A stretch of 64,000 nt of DNA from Hyphomicrobiales bacterium. Its GTDB lineage: Bacteria; Pseudomonadota; Alphaproteobacteria; Rhizobiales; Rhizobiaceae. This document shows positions 1-10,708 of this stretch, piece by piece (position 1 is the first letter of the stretch; each line of letters begins with the position of its first letter). The notes below the pieces were generated by a model that saw nothing but the letters and a program-made list of their open reading frames with translations, was not told the origin of the DNA and ran no database searches. The stretch spans positions 271,558-335,557 of the forward strand of contig UICE01000003.1 of NCBI GenBank assembly GCA_900471815.1, read 5' to 3'. Position numbers and translations under genes: made by a program.

Positions 1-806
<806 letters not shown>

Positions 807-993
807 CTATGTCCCAAGACCTGGAGAATCGCAAGCAAAAGCGTGCGCAAAGGCTTCACTTCCTGCGCTTTCTGTGCAGGGTGTGACATCCCATGTCAAA
901 AACATCAGTGTCGGTTGTGTAAAGCGTCAATAGAACTGATTGGACATTGTCAACGTTGCGGGAAGACACTTCCCGCCACAGGAGAGACGGACC

Positions 994-1608
994 ATGCCGA
1001 AACTATACTCGCAAATTGAATCCGGAAATTGCTATAAGCCCCGGCTTTTGATGGCTAAATTGAGCTTGCCGTTCGAGCACATTTCGATGTCATCTGTCGA
1101 TGGCTCAACCCGCAAACCGGATTTCATGGCCAAGAACCCCAATGGCAAGGTTCCTCTGTTGGAATTTGATGACGGACGCGTTCTGGCGGAATCGAATGCG
1201 ATATTGCTGCATCTAGCAGAAGGCAGCAGGTTTATTCCTGAGGATGCCTATGAACGTGCTCTAATGTATCAATGGTTGTTTTTCGAGCAGTATACACACG
1301 AGCCTAATATTGCTGTTCGGCGGGCGTTGCTCGTCTATCCGGAACGAGCCAAGGATGCCACGCCAGAAAGATTGGCTGCCACTCTGGAAGGCGGCAACAA
1401 GGCATTGCTGGTGATGGAAAACCAGCTACAGAAAACACCCTACTTGGTCGGTACAAATCTGACGATTGCCGATATAGCACTCTATGCCTATACGCACGAA
1501 GCCAACCAAGGCGGCTTTGATCTTTCGGCATATCCATCAGTCGCAAAATGGCTAAGCCGCGTTGCCGGAGATGAAGGGCATGTGCCGATAACATGGCTAC
1601 CGGCATAA
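994..1608 (+). CDS. Glutathione S-transferase family protein
   Basis: A 204-residue cytosolic GST. The N-terminal thioredoxin-like half ends with the glutathione-binding pair: V53-P54 (cis-proline) and E66-S67 in the ESNAILLHLAEG motif. The C-terminal helical half holds a NLTIADIALYAY stretch typical of the family (N-capping box with conserved Asp). I start at ATG 994 because a GGAGAG site lies just upstream; an in-frame TTG at 940 would add 18 residues that do not look like the family. The substrate is not predictable from sequence. It converges on the LysR gene with a 9-bp gap and no visible terminator. Confidence 0.88.
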   Translation: MPKLYSQIESGNCYKPRLLMAKLSLPFEHISMSSVDGSTRKPDFMAKNPNGKVPLLEFDDGRVLAESNAILLHLAEGSRFIPEDAYERALMYQWLFFEQYTHEPNIAVRRALLVYPERAKDATPERLAATLEGGNKALLVMENQLQKTPYLVGTNLTIADIALYAYTHEANQGGFDLSAYPSVAKWLSRVAGDEGHVPITWLPA

Positions 1609-1617
1609 TGGCGTGAT

Positions 1618-2535
1618 TTATTTAACTTCGCGATCTGCACCGGTCATGCCGGGTAGCCACGCGGCTAGAGCGTCGATGAGAACTCTGATGCGACCTGGCA
1701 TATAGGGTTGCTTCGGCCAGACCGCATGTGTGTCGAATATCATCTGTTCAACGTCGGGCAGGAGCCTCTTCAGCGTCCCTGATTCCACCTGATTGCGTAT
1801 AAGCCAGCAAGGCAACCAAGCAATGCCCATGCCGCTGGCGGCTGCATCCGCTACCGTTTCCAGATCATCAAAAATGACACGGCTTACGGTCTTGGCACTG
1901 TCAAATCCCCTCCGTTTGTTTGGAAAAAGCCAAGAACGTATATTGCCATCCTGACCATAAAGAATGGCTTGGTGTGAGGCGATATCTTCAATCGTTTCGG
2001 GCGTGCCATGTTTTTCAAGATAGGATGGCGAGGCGCATACCGTCATCCGCTGCCGGGCAATGCGCCTTGCCGCCAGATTGGTTGTATCCGGCAATCCAGC
2101 ATTGCGAACAACGAGGTCATATCCTTCTGCAACGAGATCCACCGGGCGGTCTGTAAAAGACACTTCGAAGCGTAACAACGGATATTGGCGGGCGAGATCA
2201 AACAAAACTGGAGCGACACAACGTCGGCCGAATAGCACAGGCAGACTTAGGCGAAGTCGCCCGGATATTATGTCCTTGCCGGACGTGATGGCATTTTCCG
2301 CCGCTTCAACTGTCATCAGTATCGATCGGCAATGTTCGTAAAAAGTGTGACCGTCATCGGTGAGTTTGAATGAACGCGTTGTTCTTTGGCAAAGCCGAGT
2401 GCCAAGTCGTTCTTCCAACCGCGCAATTGTCTTCCCAACGGCTGAACGCGATAGATGTAACTTGTCAGCCGCCGCAGAAAAGCTGCCCGCGTCCACCACC
2501 GCAACAAATTCTTCGATGCCAATCAGCCTGTCCAT
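1618..2535 (-). CDS. LysR-family transcriptional regulator
   Basis: A 305-residue LTTR. The N-terminal winged helix-turn-helix (about residues 1-60, with AAADKLHLSRSAVGKTIARL) is followed by a periplasmic-binding-protein-like effector domain (from about residue 90 to 295). It is divergent from the oxidoreductase at 2646 with about 110 bp between start codons, the usual arrangement for a LysR protein controlling its neighbour and itself. That role is inferred from layout; the inducer is unknown. Confidence 0.9.
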   Translation of the reverse strand: MDRLIGIEEFVAVVDAGSFSAAADKLHLSRSAVGKTIARLEERLGTRLCQRTTRSFKLTDDGHTFYEHCRSILMTVEAAENAITSGKDIISGRLRLSLPVLFGRRCVAPVLFDLARQYPLLRFEVSFTDRPVDLVAEGYDLVVRNAGLPDTTNLAARRIARQRMTVCASPSYLEKHGTPETIEDIASHQAILYGQDGNIRSWLFPNKRRGFDSAKTVSRVIFDDLETVADAAASGMGIAWLPCWLIRNQVESGTLKRLLPDVEQMIFDTHAVWPKQPYMPGRIRVLIDALAAWLPGMTGADREVK

Positions 2536-2645
2536 TTTAAGTCCTTTGTAGAGTTTAACGACACAATCATGGGTAAAATCGGCGCAACTGCTTTGCTCTC
2601 ATCTCATATAAATACGGAATCCTTGATTTAAAGCGAGGATTTCAC

Positions 2646-3677
2646 ATGAGCAAAACAATGAAACAGTGGCAGATTGCAATGCCCGGACGAACTAATCTGA
2701 AGCTGGTTGAAACCGCGGCCCGGGAGCCCAGTCGAGGGGAGATACTTATCAAGGTCGCCGCGGTCTCCCTGAACTATCGTGACGGGCTGCTGATTGATAC
2801 CGGATTTGGCATGCCTGAAAACATGGGCGAGCCGCTCGTTCCCGCTTCAGATCTTGCCGGAACTGTCGTAGCAACCGGCGAAGACGTTAGCCGATTTGCA
2901 GTGGGCGATAGAGTGATATCAACCTTTATTCCGGATTGGATCGAGGGTGCCGGACCGGGTACTGCACGAACCCCCAATGGCCGAACGTTAGGCGGTCCGC
3001 TGCAAGGTGTCCTGGCAGAATACGTGACGATGAGCGAAGATTGGGCAACTCATGCTCCTGCAAAACTAAATCAGGTAGAGGCGAGTACATTGCCATGCGC
3101 CGGACTGACTGCCTGGACAGCGCTGGTGGAGCGCGGAAATATCAAAGCTGGTGATACAGTAGTCGTGCTCGGCACTGGAGGCGTTTCCCTCTTTGGAGCA
3201 CAAATTGCCCTGATGCATGGAGCAGAGGTTATTGTGGTTTCCGGAGACGATGCAAAATTGCATCGTGTGCAACAGCTTGGAGTTCATTACACTATAAACC
3301 GGAAGAAAGAAGATTGGGTCGAAACCCTTTACCAGATTACCAATGATCATGGAGCCGATCATATTCTGGAGACAGTAGGTGGTCCACATCTGGACAAATC
3401 ATTACGGGCCTCAGCGGTAACTGGACGCATTTCAATGATCGGTATTCTGGATGGTTTGGAGGTTTCTGGCGGCTTTGTGCCTCTCGCGGTTAAACGCGTG
3501 GTTTTGGAAGGTATTCAGGTTGGTCATCGCAAAGGGTTGGAAGACTTGGTAAGAGCTTTTGACCGAACTGAAATCAAACCCGTTATAGATGCGGTTTATT
3601 CCTTCAATGAGTTAAATGATGCTTTGGATCATTTAAAGCGGGGTGCATTCGGCAAGATCGTCGTGGAGCTGAACTAA
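2646..3677 (+). CDS. Zinc-independent MDR alcohol dehydrogenase / quinone oxidoreductase
   Basis: A 343-residue medium-chain dehydrogenase/reductase. The N-terminal GroES-like domain carries the NYRDGLLI motif, and a Rossmann domain has the nucleotide-binding run VVLGTGGVSLFGAQIA (about residues 170-185). The usual catalytic zinc ligands of alcohol dehydrogenases are replaced (NYRD where Cys is expected), which places it with the quinone-oxidoreductase-like branch that uses NADPH. Start ATG has a GAGGA site upstream. It is probably controlled by the divergent LysR gene. The substrate is unknown; candidates are quinones or reactive enones. Confidence 0.85.
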   Translation: MSKTMKQWQIAMPGRTNLKLVETAAREPSRGEILIKVAAVSLNYRDGLLIDTGFGMPENMGEPLVPASDLAGTVVATGEDVSRFAVGDRVISTFIPDWIEGAGPGTARTPNGRTLGGPLQGVLAEYVTMSEDWATHAPAKLNQVEASTLPCAGLTAWTALVERGNIKAGDTVVVLGTGGVSLFGAQIALMHGAEVIVVSGDDAKLHRVQQLGVHYTINRKKEDWVETLYQITNDHGADHILETVGGPHLDKSLRASAVTGRISMIGILDGLEVSGGFVPLAVKRVVLEGIQVGHRKGLEDLVRAFDRTEIKPVIDAVYSFNELNDALDHLKRGAFGKIVVELN

Positions 3678-3776
3678 ATACATCCAGCCACAGATCAAAA
3701 ATGGGGCGACCATTGAAACCAATGGCCGCCACAATCATATCAGGGGATATCAGCGGTAGTTTTTAAGGACCGAATC

Positions 3777-4451
3777 ATGAAGATACTCATCGTCCTCACC
3801 TCCCACGACAAGCTCGGCGATACAGGCAAGAAAACGGGCTTCTGGCTCGAGGAATTTGCCGCGCCTTACTACGTATTTTTGGATGCGGGCGCAGAAATAA
3901 CGGTTGCTTCGCCGAAGGGTGGGCAGCCGCCGCTTGATCCCAAAAGCGATGAACCCGACAGCCAAACTGAAATGACGGAGCGATTCCGGCGGGATAAGGC
4001 TGCCCAACAAGTTCTGGCAAATACAAAAGTTCTATCAGAACTGAAAGAGGCGGATTACGACGCTGTGTTCTATCCTGGCGGCCATGGCCCGCTTTGGGAT
4101 CTGACTTCTGACCTCGCCTCAATCAGACTCATTGAACAATTTTACAAAAACGGAAAGCCAGTCGCGGCTGTATGCCATGCGCCTGCGGTATTGCTGCAGG
4201 CGAAGATTGACGGCGAACCGCTCGTCAAGGGCAAGCGGGTAGCTGGTTTCACAAATAGCGAGGAAGAAGCGGTGCAACTTACGAGCGTCGTGCCGTTCCT
4301 TGTTGAAAATGAGTTGAAGCGGCTCGGCGCTCATTATGAAAAAGTTGATGACTGGCAGGTGCTGGCTGTTACCGACGGTCATCTGGTAACTGGCCAAAAT
4401 CCCGCTTCTTCGGCAGCGGTCGCCAGTGAGGTTCTCAAGCTGCTGGGATAG
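3777..4451 (+). CDS. DJ-1/PfpI family protein (glutamine-amidotransferase-like)
   Basis: A 224-residue protein of the DJ-1/ThiJ/PfpI superfamily, resembling the Hsp31-like branch. The nucleophile elbow AAVCHAPAVL places the reactive cysteine at residue 133 followed by His134; an acidic residue in WLEEF (about 25-26) is the likely partner. Family members act as glyoxalase III, deglycase or chaperone; which applies here cannot be told. It is a single gene with its own promoter region (99 bp after the oxidoreductase) and is closed by a strong terminator. Confidence 0.85.
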   Translation: MKILIVLTSHDKLGDTGKKTGFWLEEFAAPYYVFLDAGAEITVASPKGGQPPLDPKSDEPDSQTEMTERFRRDKAAQQVLANTKVLSELKEADYDAVFYPGGHGPLWDLTSDLASIRLIEQFYKNGKPVAAVCHAPAVLLQAKIDGEPLVKGKRVAGFTNSEEEAVQLTSVVPFLVENELKRLGAHYEKVDDWQVLAVTDGHLVTGQNPASSAAVASEVLKLLG

Positions 4452-4463
4452 GGCAAGAATGCA

Positions 4464-4492
4464 AAAAGGCGGGATTAATCCCGCCTTTTCTA
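4464..4492 (+). terminator. Intrinsic terminator after the DJ-1-like gene, probably bidirectional
   Basis: GGCGGGATTAATCCCGCC is a GC-rich hairpin flanked by AAAA on the left and TTTT on the right, so it can stop transcription from both sides. On the minus strand it lies downstream of the cold-shock gene. Confidence 0.85.
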
Positions 4493-4535
4493 ATTTATGT
4501 GCGTTCAGAAATCAGACGATTCCCGTATGCGGCTA

Positions 4536-4748
4536 TCAGCCTTCAACGCTAAGGTTGTCTGCTGACGACTTGCCCGAACGACGATCCTGAACGATCTCGT
4601 AGTTGACCTTCTGGCCGTCATTGAGACCGCGCAAGCCTGCACGCTCAACAGCGGAAATATGGACAAAAACGTCTGCACCGCCAGTATCGGGCTGGATGAA
4701 ACCGTAGCCCTTAGTGCCGTTGAACCATTTCACTGTTCCCGAAGCCAT
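4536..4748 (-). CDS. cspA: Cold-shock domain protein
   Basis: A 70-residue single cold-shock domain that binds single-stranded nucleic acid and acts as an RNA chaperone. The RNP1-like motif KGYGFI (residues 13-18) and RNP2-like VFVHISA are intact. The size is that of CspA-type proteins in Rhizobiales. It is monocistronic, with an untranslated stretch upstream that could carry a cold-regulated leader, and shares a terminator with the DJ-1-like gene. Several paralogues are usual in this group, so the symbol names the family rather than a certain orthologue. Confidence 0.9.
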   Translation of the reverse strand: MASGTVKWFNGTKGYGFIQPDTGGADVFVHISAVERAGLRGLNDGQKVNYEIVQDRRSGKSSADNLSVEG

Positions 4749-5083
4749 GGGAAGTTCCTTTCAGATATATAAAACAGGCAGCATGCACATATGCGGCCCA
4801 GGGAATCGAACCTATGCAATGGAGCTCGTCAGGAAGCGCAACAGGTTACGCAGGTCGCAAAGTCACTCGACCGATAAAATCGATGCAAAATACATATGAT
4901 AGAATTTCTGGCAAAACAAGCCGTTTTCAAAACGGAACTACACGCGACTTTTCGGGTATCCCGCTGAGCATCTAGCGTGAAAGTTTCTGTACTATCGCAA
5001 AAATTGCAGGTGCGGTTGAGTGGTTTGAAAGAGTCAATGTTAGAGTGAGAAAGCCGAATCACGGCCTTCGACGGGGGAGCCCA
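4749..5083. other. Intergenic region between cspA and the ABC gene
   Basis: This 335-bp stretch separates divergent genes and should hold the cspA promoter and long 5' leader on the minus strand and the ABC promoter on the plus strand. I see no convincing small gene or terminator in it. Several short open frames are present on both strands but lack ribosome sites. Confidence 0.5.
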
Positions 5084-6868
5084 ATGGCGAAGCAGAAACC
5101 CAACCGAGTGCCAGCAACCTCCGTCGCTGGCGAAGTGCAAGCGGGGCTTTTGGCGCAGCTTGGCGTTATTGCTGACATTTATTGGAACTCTCCAGTCCGC
5201 AATCGTCTGATATTGTTCATTTCGGGCGTGTTCGGTATTATCATTTTGACATCGGTAGGACAGGTACTTCTCAATCGTTGGAATGTGCCGTTTTATGATG
5301 CTCTGTCGCGACGCGACTTTCAGGCCTTTCTCGACCAGCTCATGGTGTTTTTCGGGATTGCGGCGGTGCTTCTTGTCTTGAGTGTGGGCCAGACGTGGCT
5401 CAATCAGATGACGCGCCTGAAACTGCGGGAAGGCCTGACGCGAGATCTCATTGGCGAGTGGCTGGTGCCCCGGCGTGCATTCAAACTTTCCAATTCAGGG
5501 CCCATCGGCGTTAATCCCGATCAACGCTTACATGAGGATGCACGGCATCTGGCGGAAATGTCGACGGATCTCGGCTTTGGCTTGCTGCAATCCACGATCC
5601 TGATGGTCAGCTTTGTCGGTGTGTTATGGGCGCTTTCAAGCGGGTTCGTGTTCAATGTATATGGCTACAGTTTTTCTATTCCGGGCTACATGGTGTGGGC
5701 TGCAATTCTTTATGCGTCTCTCGCATCATGGTTGAGTTGGCTTGTTGGACGCAAACTCATTAAGTACAATGCCGATCGCTACCAAAAGGAATCTGAACTG
5801 CGTTTCTCGCTGATGCGGGTGAACGAACATATTGATGCGATTTCACTTTACCGCGGTGAAGCCGACGAAAACCGTCGCCTCGGCTTTGATGTCGATAGTC
5901 TTCTGGCTTCCATACGATTGCTGGTTAGAGCTTTGACGCAACTCACATGGGTCACGTCTGGCTATGGCTGGATTACCATCGTCGCACCTATTCTCGTTGC
6001 TGCACCAGTTTACTTCGCAGGCAATCTTTCGTTCGGCGGTCTTATGATGGCTATCGGGGCATTTAATCAGGTTCACGATGCATTGAAGTGGTTCGTCAAC
6101 AATTTCGGCGCGATTGCTGACTGGCGTGCAACGCTTTTACGCGTGACGTCTTTCAGGCAGGCCGTGCAGGCAACCGACGCCATGAACAGCATTGAACAGC
6201 GCATAAAATTTGCCGAGTCCGATAGGGATCAAATTATTCTTGATTCGCTGAAGATCACCGCGCCACGTGCTACAGTACGGCTCAAGGAAAAGCACGCTGT
6301 TGTCAAAGAGGGTGATCGCGTTCTCATTACAAGCGAAGCGGGTATTGATCGCACTTTGCTGTTTCGGGCAATTGCCGGCCTTTGGCCTTGGGGGGCTGGA
6401 ACAGTCACGTTACCTGCCAACAAAACCATTATCTACATGCCGCGTCTGCCCTATTTTCCGCCCGGCAGCTTGCGTGAAGCGATGTCCTATCCGCTCGGTA
6501 AAGATGGTTTTACTGACGAGCAACTGGTTGGAGCCTTGCATGAGCTTGGACTGAAGCGGCTTGAAACCATGCTGGATTTCAGTGCTCGCTGGGATCGCGA
6601 GCTTAGTGATGATGAGCAACAGTCGCTCGCATTTGCACGGTTGATGCTGCACAAGCCGGAGTGGGTGGTTATTGACGAGTCGCTCGACGCGATGGAGTCA
6701 GATGCTTATGACCGGGTGGTAGCAGTCTTGCGTGAGCACCTCGCCAAATCGACGATTGTGCATATTGGGCGAGAAGACAAGAATGATCATGTCTTTTCCA
6801 CGGTGCTGCATTTTGTCAGCGACCCCTCCGGCCATGGATTGGAGGAGGAGGGGTTGCTAGGTGTTTAA
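5084..6868 (+). CDS. ABC transporter permease/ATPase fusion with degenerate ATPase motifs
   Basis: A 594-residue half-transporter of the SbmA/BacA-related YddA type: an N-terminal membrane domain with about six helices (residues 45-360) and a C-terminal nucleotide-binding domain. The family normally shows a full Walker A. Here that place reads SEAGIDRTLLFRAIAGLWPW, without the lysine and with the GxxGxGK pattern lost, and the signature LSGGE is replaced by LSDDEQQSLAFARL. Walker B (WVVIDES) and the H-loop histidine (TIVHIG) remain. Start ATG 5084 follows ACGGGGGAG; an in-frame GTG at 5045 is possible. Transport of peptides or long-chain acyl compounds is the family expectation; activity of this copy is doubtful. 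Confidence 0.82.
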   Translation: MAKQKPNRVPATSVAGEVQAGLLAQLGVIADIYWNSPVRNRLILFISGVFGIIILTSVGQVLLNRWNVPFYDALSRRDFQAFLDQLMVFFGIAAVLLVLSVGQTWLNQMTRLKLREGLTRDLIGEWLVPRRAFKLSNSGPIGVNPDQRLHEDARHLAEMSTDLGFGLLQSTILMVSFVGVLWALSSGFVFNVYGYSFSIPGYMVWAAILYASLASWLSWLVGRKLIKYNADRYQKESELRFSLMRVNEHIDAISLYRGEADENRRLGFDVDSLLASIRLLVRALTQLTWVTSGYGWITIVAPILVAAPVYFAGNLSFGGLMMAIGAFNQVHDALKWFVNNFGAIADWRATLLRVTSFRQAVQATDAMNSIEQRIKFAESDRDQIILDSLKITAPRATVRLKEKHAVVKEGDRVLITSEAGIDRTLLFRAIAGLWPWGAGTVTLPANKTIIYMPRLPYFPPGSLREAMSYPLGKDGFTDEQLVGALHELGLKRLETMLDFSARWDRELSDDEQQSLAFARLMLHKPEWVVIDESLDAMESDAYDRVVAVLREHLAKSTIVHIGREDKNDHVFSTVLHFVSDPSGHGLEEEGLLGV

Positions 6869-6887
6869 ACAATTTCGCTAGACGAAG

Positions 6888-9800
6888 TTAAGCGAAATAA
6901 TCCTGAAGTGGCCGTACTTCCAGTGATCCAGCCTTGAGCGCAGCAATTGCTTCTGCAACGGCATCGGCACCCGATAGCGTGGTGTAGTATGGCACTTTTT
7001 GCATCAAGGTCGCGCGGCGAAGCGATTTTGAATCCGAGATCGCCTTGGCGCTGTCTGTCGTGTTGAAAACCAATTGAACCTGACGGTTGCGGATTGCGTC
7101 TTCAACGTGCGGACGACCCTCTTGCACCTTGTTAATCTTTTGCGCTGCTACGCCGTTCTCGCCAAGGAAGCGAGCTGTTCCGCCAGTAGCGAGTATCTTG
7201 AAGCCCAATTCTGCCAGGCGTTTTACAGGCGCGAGAATGCGCTGTTTGTCTTCGTCCCGTACGGAAACGAACAATGTACCGTCACGTGGAAGATCAACAC
7301 CTGCGCCCAGCTGAGCTTTGGCAAAGGCCAGTGCGTAGTCATAATCCAGCCCCATGACTTCGCCCGTCGAGCGCATTTCCGGTCCGAGCAGTGTATCGAC
7401 ACCGGGGAAACGAGCGAACGGGAACACAGCCTCCTTGACTGCAATATGTTTGCGCCCTGTAGCGGAAGGCTTGCCGCCATAATGCGACAAAGCTTGTTCC
7501 AGCGTCTCTCCCGCCATGATACGGGCCGCTACTTTGGCAATCGGAGTGCCTATGGTTTTGGCAACGAAGGGTACTGTCCGTGAGGCGCGTGGATTGACCT
7601 CAAGAACATAGATCGTGCCGTCCTTGATGGCGTACTGGACGTTCATCAATCCAACCACGTTAAGCGATTTGGCAAGCGCGGCGGTTTCCTTTTCCAGATC
7701 GGATACAGTTTCGGCGGAAAGGGAATGAACTGGCAAAGAACAAGCACTGTCGCCGGAGTGGATGCCAGCTTCTTCAATGTGCTCCATGATGCCGGAGACC
7801 CAAGTGTCCTTGCCATCGCAGAGGCAGTCCACATCGACCTCGATGGCTTCGGTCAGATAACGATCAAACAGCAGAGGATTTTTACCAAGCAGCGTGTTGA
7901 TTTGTCCGGTCTTGTCGTTCGGGTATTTCTGCTTGATATCTTCCGGCACGAGCTCAGGAACCGTATCAAGCAGGTAGGCCTGTAAGCCGCGCTCATTGTG
8001 GATGATCTGCATCGCGCGACCACCCAAGACATAGGAGGGACGTACGACCAGCGGGAAGCCAAGCTCTCCAGCTATGGTGCGTGCCTGCTCAACCGAGTAG
8101 GCAATGCCATTCTTGGGCTGCGTGAGATCAAGCTTGATCAGCAACTTCTGGAAGCGGTCGCGGTCTTCAGCAAGGTCGATGGCGTCCGGCGAAGTTCCAA
8201 GGATAGGAATGCCAGCTTTTTCAAGCGCATCTGCGAGTTTCAGCGGTGTTTGCCCGCCAAATTGCACGATCACGCCATGCAAGGTTCCTGCCGTTTGTTC
8301 GGCCCGCAGGATTTCCAACACGTCTTCGGCTGTCAGTGGCTCAAAGTACAAGCGGTCTGACGTGTCATAGTCTGTGGACACTGTTTCAGGGTTGCAGTTG
8401 ATCATGATGGCTTCGTAGCCAGCATCCCGCAGCGCAAAGGCAGCATGGCAGCAGCAATAATCGAACTCAATGCCTTGGCCGATACGATTGGGGCCGCCAC
8501 CGAGAATCACCACCTTCTTGCGGTCGGAAATCTGGGCCTCGGAAACCAAAGCACCTGCAAATGGAACTTCATAAGTGGAGTACATATAGGCCGTTGGCGA
8601 TGCAAACTCAGCCGCGCAGGTATCAATGCGCTTGAACACCGGATGAACGTCAAGTTTGTTGCGTAGCTTGGTAACTTCGCTGGGCTCGATTTTTGCCAGA
8701 CTTGCAAGGCGGGCGTCGGAAAAACCCATGCCCTTCAATGCGCGCAGGTTTTGCGCGTCCTGAGGAAGCCCGTGCTCGCGCACGCGCTCTTCCGTGCCAA
8801 TGATCTCTGCCATTTGTTCGAGGAACCACGGGTCGATCTTGCAGCCTTCATGCACTTCTTCGACAGTCAGTCCAAGCCTTAGTGCTTGCCCCACCATACG
8901 GAGCCGGTCTGGGGTAGGAGTGCCAATAGCGGCGCGAATAGCATTGTTGTCATTGCCCTCGCCAATGCCTGGAATTGTGATCTCATCAAGTCCGGTAAGG
9001 CCAGTCTCCAGTCCGCGCAAGGCTTTCTGAAGCGATTCTTTGAATGTACGGCCAATGGCCATAACTTCACCGACCGATTTCATGGCTGTCGTTAGGGTAG
9101 GTTCTGCGCCGGGGAACTTCTCAAAGGCAAAGCGCGGTATTTTGGTGACGACGTAGTCAATGGATGGCTCGAACGAGGCTGGCGTAGCGCCGCCGGTAAT
9201 ATCATTGTCGAGTTCATCGAGCGTGTAGCCCACAGCAAGCTTGGCTGCAATCTTTGCGATCGGGAAGCCAGTGGCCTTCGATGCCAGTGCAGATGAGCGT
9301 GACACACGGGGATTCATTTCGATAACAATCAGGCGGCCATTTTCCGGATTGACCGCAAACTGTACATTCGATCCGCCGGTCTCTACGCCGATCTCGCGCA
9401 ATACCGCAATCGATGCGTTGCGCATGATCTGGTATTCCTTGTCGGTCAGCGTCAAAGCTGGGGCAACAGTAATAGAGTCGCCGGTATGAACACCCATCGG
9501 ATCTATATTTTCGATGGAGCAGATAATGATGCAATTATCCGCCTTGTCGCGAACGACCTCCATCTCGTATTCTTTCCAGCCGAGAACGGATTCTTCAATC
9601 AGCACTTCAGTGGTTGGCGATGCGTCAAGACCACTGCCGATGATCTCGTAAAATTCTGTTCGGTTATACGCGATACCGCCGCCTGTACCGCCCATGGTGA
9701 AGGAGGGGCGGATGATGGCAGGTAGACCAACATGGTCTAATGCGGCACCGGCCATGCCGAGGGCATGCGATACATAGCGCTGCTTGCGGTCACCTTCGCC

Positions 9801-10373
9801 GAGCTGCCACTCGGTTTCCAGCTTGTCTAAAGCCGCATCGAGTTCTGCACCGGAATATTGGGCTTTAACCGCTTCGCGCTGTTCCTGGTGTAATTTGCGG
9901 TCGAGATCTTTTACCTCGGTAGCGTTTGCGAGCATTGATTTTGGTGTTTCCAGACCAATCTTTGCCATGGCCTCGCGGAATAACGCGCGATCTTCCGCCT
10001 TGTCGATCGCTTCAGCATTCGCGCCAATCATTTCGACATTATAACGATCGAGTACACCCATGCGACGCAGCGAAAGGGCGGTGTTCAGCGCAGTCTGACC
10101 ACCCATGGTTGGCAGCAGCGCGTCGGGACGTTCCTTGGCGATGATCTTCGCAACGACTTCAGGCGTGATTGGCTCAATATAGGTCGCGTCTGCCAATTCC
10201 GGGTCAGTCATTATCGTTGCCGGGTTGGAGTTGACGAGGATGACCCGGTAACCCTCTTCTTTAAGTGCCTTGCAGGCCTGGGTGCCGGAATAGTCGAACT
10301 CGCATGCCTGACCGATAATGATCGGGCCAGCGCCGATAATCAGAATAGATTTGATGTCGGTGCGTTTTGGCAT
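6888..10373 (-). CDS. carB: Carbamoyl-phosphate synthase large subunit
   Basis: A 1161-residue synthetase subunit that makes carbamoyl phosphate from bicarbonate, ATP and ammonia delivered by CarA, feeding arginine and pyrimidine synthesis. It shows the two homologous ATP-grasp halves (the first begins with [20 protein letters not shown], the second with [20 protein letters not shown]), a central oligomerisation region and a C-terminal MGS-like regulatory domain with [11 protein letters not shown]. Relative to E. coli (about 1073 residues) there is extra length, notably an insert in the first half around residues 160-205. carA is on the same strand but about 4.7 kb upstream, so the two are not one tight operon. 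The leader contains a terminator-like hairpin. Confidence 0.97.
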   Translation of the reverse strand: MPKRTDIKSILIIGAGPIIIGQACEFDYSGTQACKALKEEGYRVILVNSNPATIMTDPELADATYIEPITPEVVAKIIAKERPDALLPTMGGQTALNTALSLRRMGVLDRYNVEMIGANAEAIDKAEDRALFREAMAKIGLETPKSMLANATEVKDLDRKLHQEQREAVKAQYSGAELDAALDKLETEWQLGEGDRKQRYVSHALGMAGAALDHVGLPAIIRPSFTMGGTGGGIAYNRTEFYEIIGSGLDASPTTEVLIEESVLGWKEYEMEVVRDKADNCIIICSIENIDPMGVHTGDSITVAPALTLTDKEYQIMRNASIAVLREIGVETGGSNVQFAVNPENGRLIVIEMNPRVSRSSALASKATGFPIAKIAAKLAVGYTLDELDNDITGGATPASFEPSIDYVVTKIPRFAFEKFPGAEPTLTTAMKSVGEVMAIGRTFKESLQKALRGLETGLTGLDEITIPGIGEGNDNNAIRAAIGTPTPDRLRMVGQALRLGLTVEEVHEGCKIDPWFLEQMAEIIGTEERVREHGLPQDAQNLRALKGMGFSDARLASLAKIEPSEVTKLRNKLDVHPVFKRIDTCAAEFASPTAYMYSTYEVPFAGALVSEAQISDRKKVVILGGGPNRIGQGIEFDYCCCHAAFALRDAGYEAIMINCNPETVSTDYDTSDRLYFEPLTAEDVLEILRAEQTAGTLHGVIVQFGGQTPLKLADALEKAGIPILGTSPDAIDLAEDRDRFQKLLIKLDLTQPKNGIAYSVEQARTIAGELGFPLVVRPSYVLGGRAMQIIHNERGLQAYLLDTVPELVPEDIKQKYPNDKTGQINTLLGKNPLLFDRYLTEAIEVDVDCLCDGKDTWVSGIMEHIEEAGIHSGDSACSLPVHSLSAETVSDLEKETAALAKSLNVVGLMNVQYAIKDGTIYVLEVNPRASRTVPFVAKTIGTPIAKVAARIMAGETLEQALSHYGGKPSATGRKHIAVKEAVFPFARFPGVDTLLGPEMRSTGEVMGLDYDYALAFAKAQLGAGVDLPRDGTLFVSVRDEDKQRILAPVKRLAELGFKILATGGTARFLGENGVAAQKINKVQEGRPHVEDAIRNRQVQLVFNTTDSAKAISDSKSLRRATLMQKVPYYTTLSGADAVAEAIAALKAGSLEVRPLQDYFA

Positions 10374-10402
10374 GTTCGGGTCCTTATCATAGCGGTCTGC
10401 AC

Positions 10403-10429
10403 AAAAAACCGCACGGTTTCACCGTACGG
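10403..10429 (-). terminator. Terminator-like hairpin in the carB leader (possible attenuator)
   Basis: On the minus strand the sequence forms CCGTACGGT-GAA-ACCGTGCGG (nine pairs, one mismatch) followed directly by TTTTTT, a standard intrinsic terminator. It ends about 30 bases before the carB start codon, so transcripts reaching carB from upstream must pass it. No gene on that strand ends just before it. Confidence 0.65.
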
Positions 10430-10492
10430 GTAGCTACTTGAATTCAAATGCGAGGCTAAGGCTGCCTTATAGGCAAAGGAAACGCTTTGCGT

Positions 10493-10538
10493 AACCCCAA
10501 AAAGCGACGTTAACGCATTTTAAGGCGGTTTTGGGGTT
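10493..10538 (-). other. Long-range stem in the region upstream of carB
   Basis: AACCCCAAAA (10493-10502) and TTTTGGGGTT (10529-10538) are perfect complements ten bases long around a 26-base loop. Transcribed on the minus strand, this stem would sit 5' of the terminator-like hairpin. It could be part of an attenuator leader or of a small RNA ending at that hairpin. No ribosome-bound small gene was found in the 335 bp between carB and the metallopeptidase. Confidence 0.4.
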
Positions 10539-10708
10539 TCGTTTCGCATTACGGCCACAACGTAACATTCCATCGCAAAAGTTGATGTGCCACTTCCTGC
10601 AAGCAAAAGTTGAAAAATAACATCGCGCATGAAACAAATGCCGCGTATTGATGTTGTGCATACAGCGTATCAGCCGGTTTGGATCGGCAAGCGATCGGGA
10701 GACGGAAC

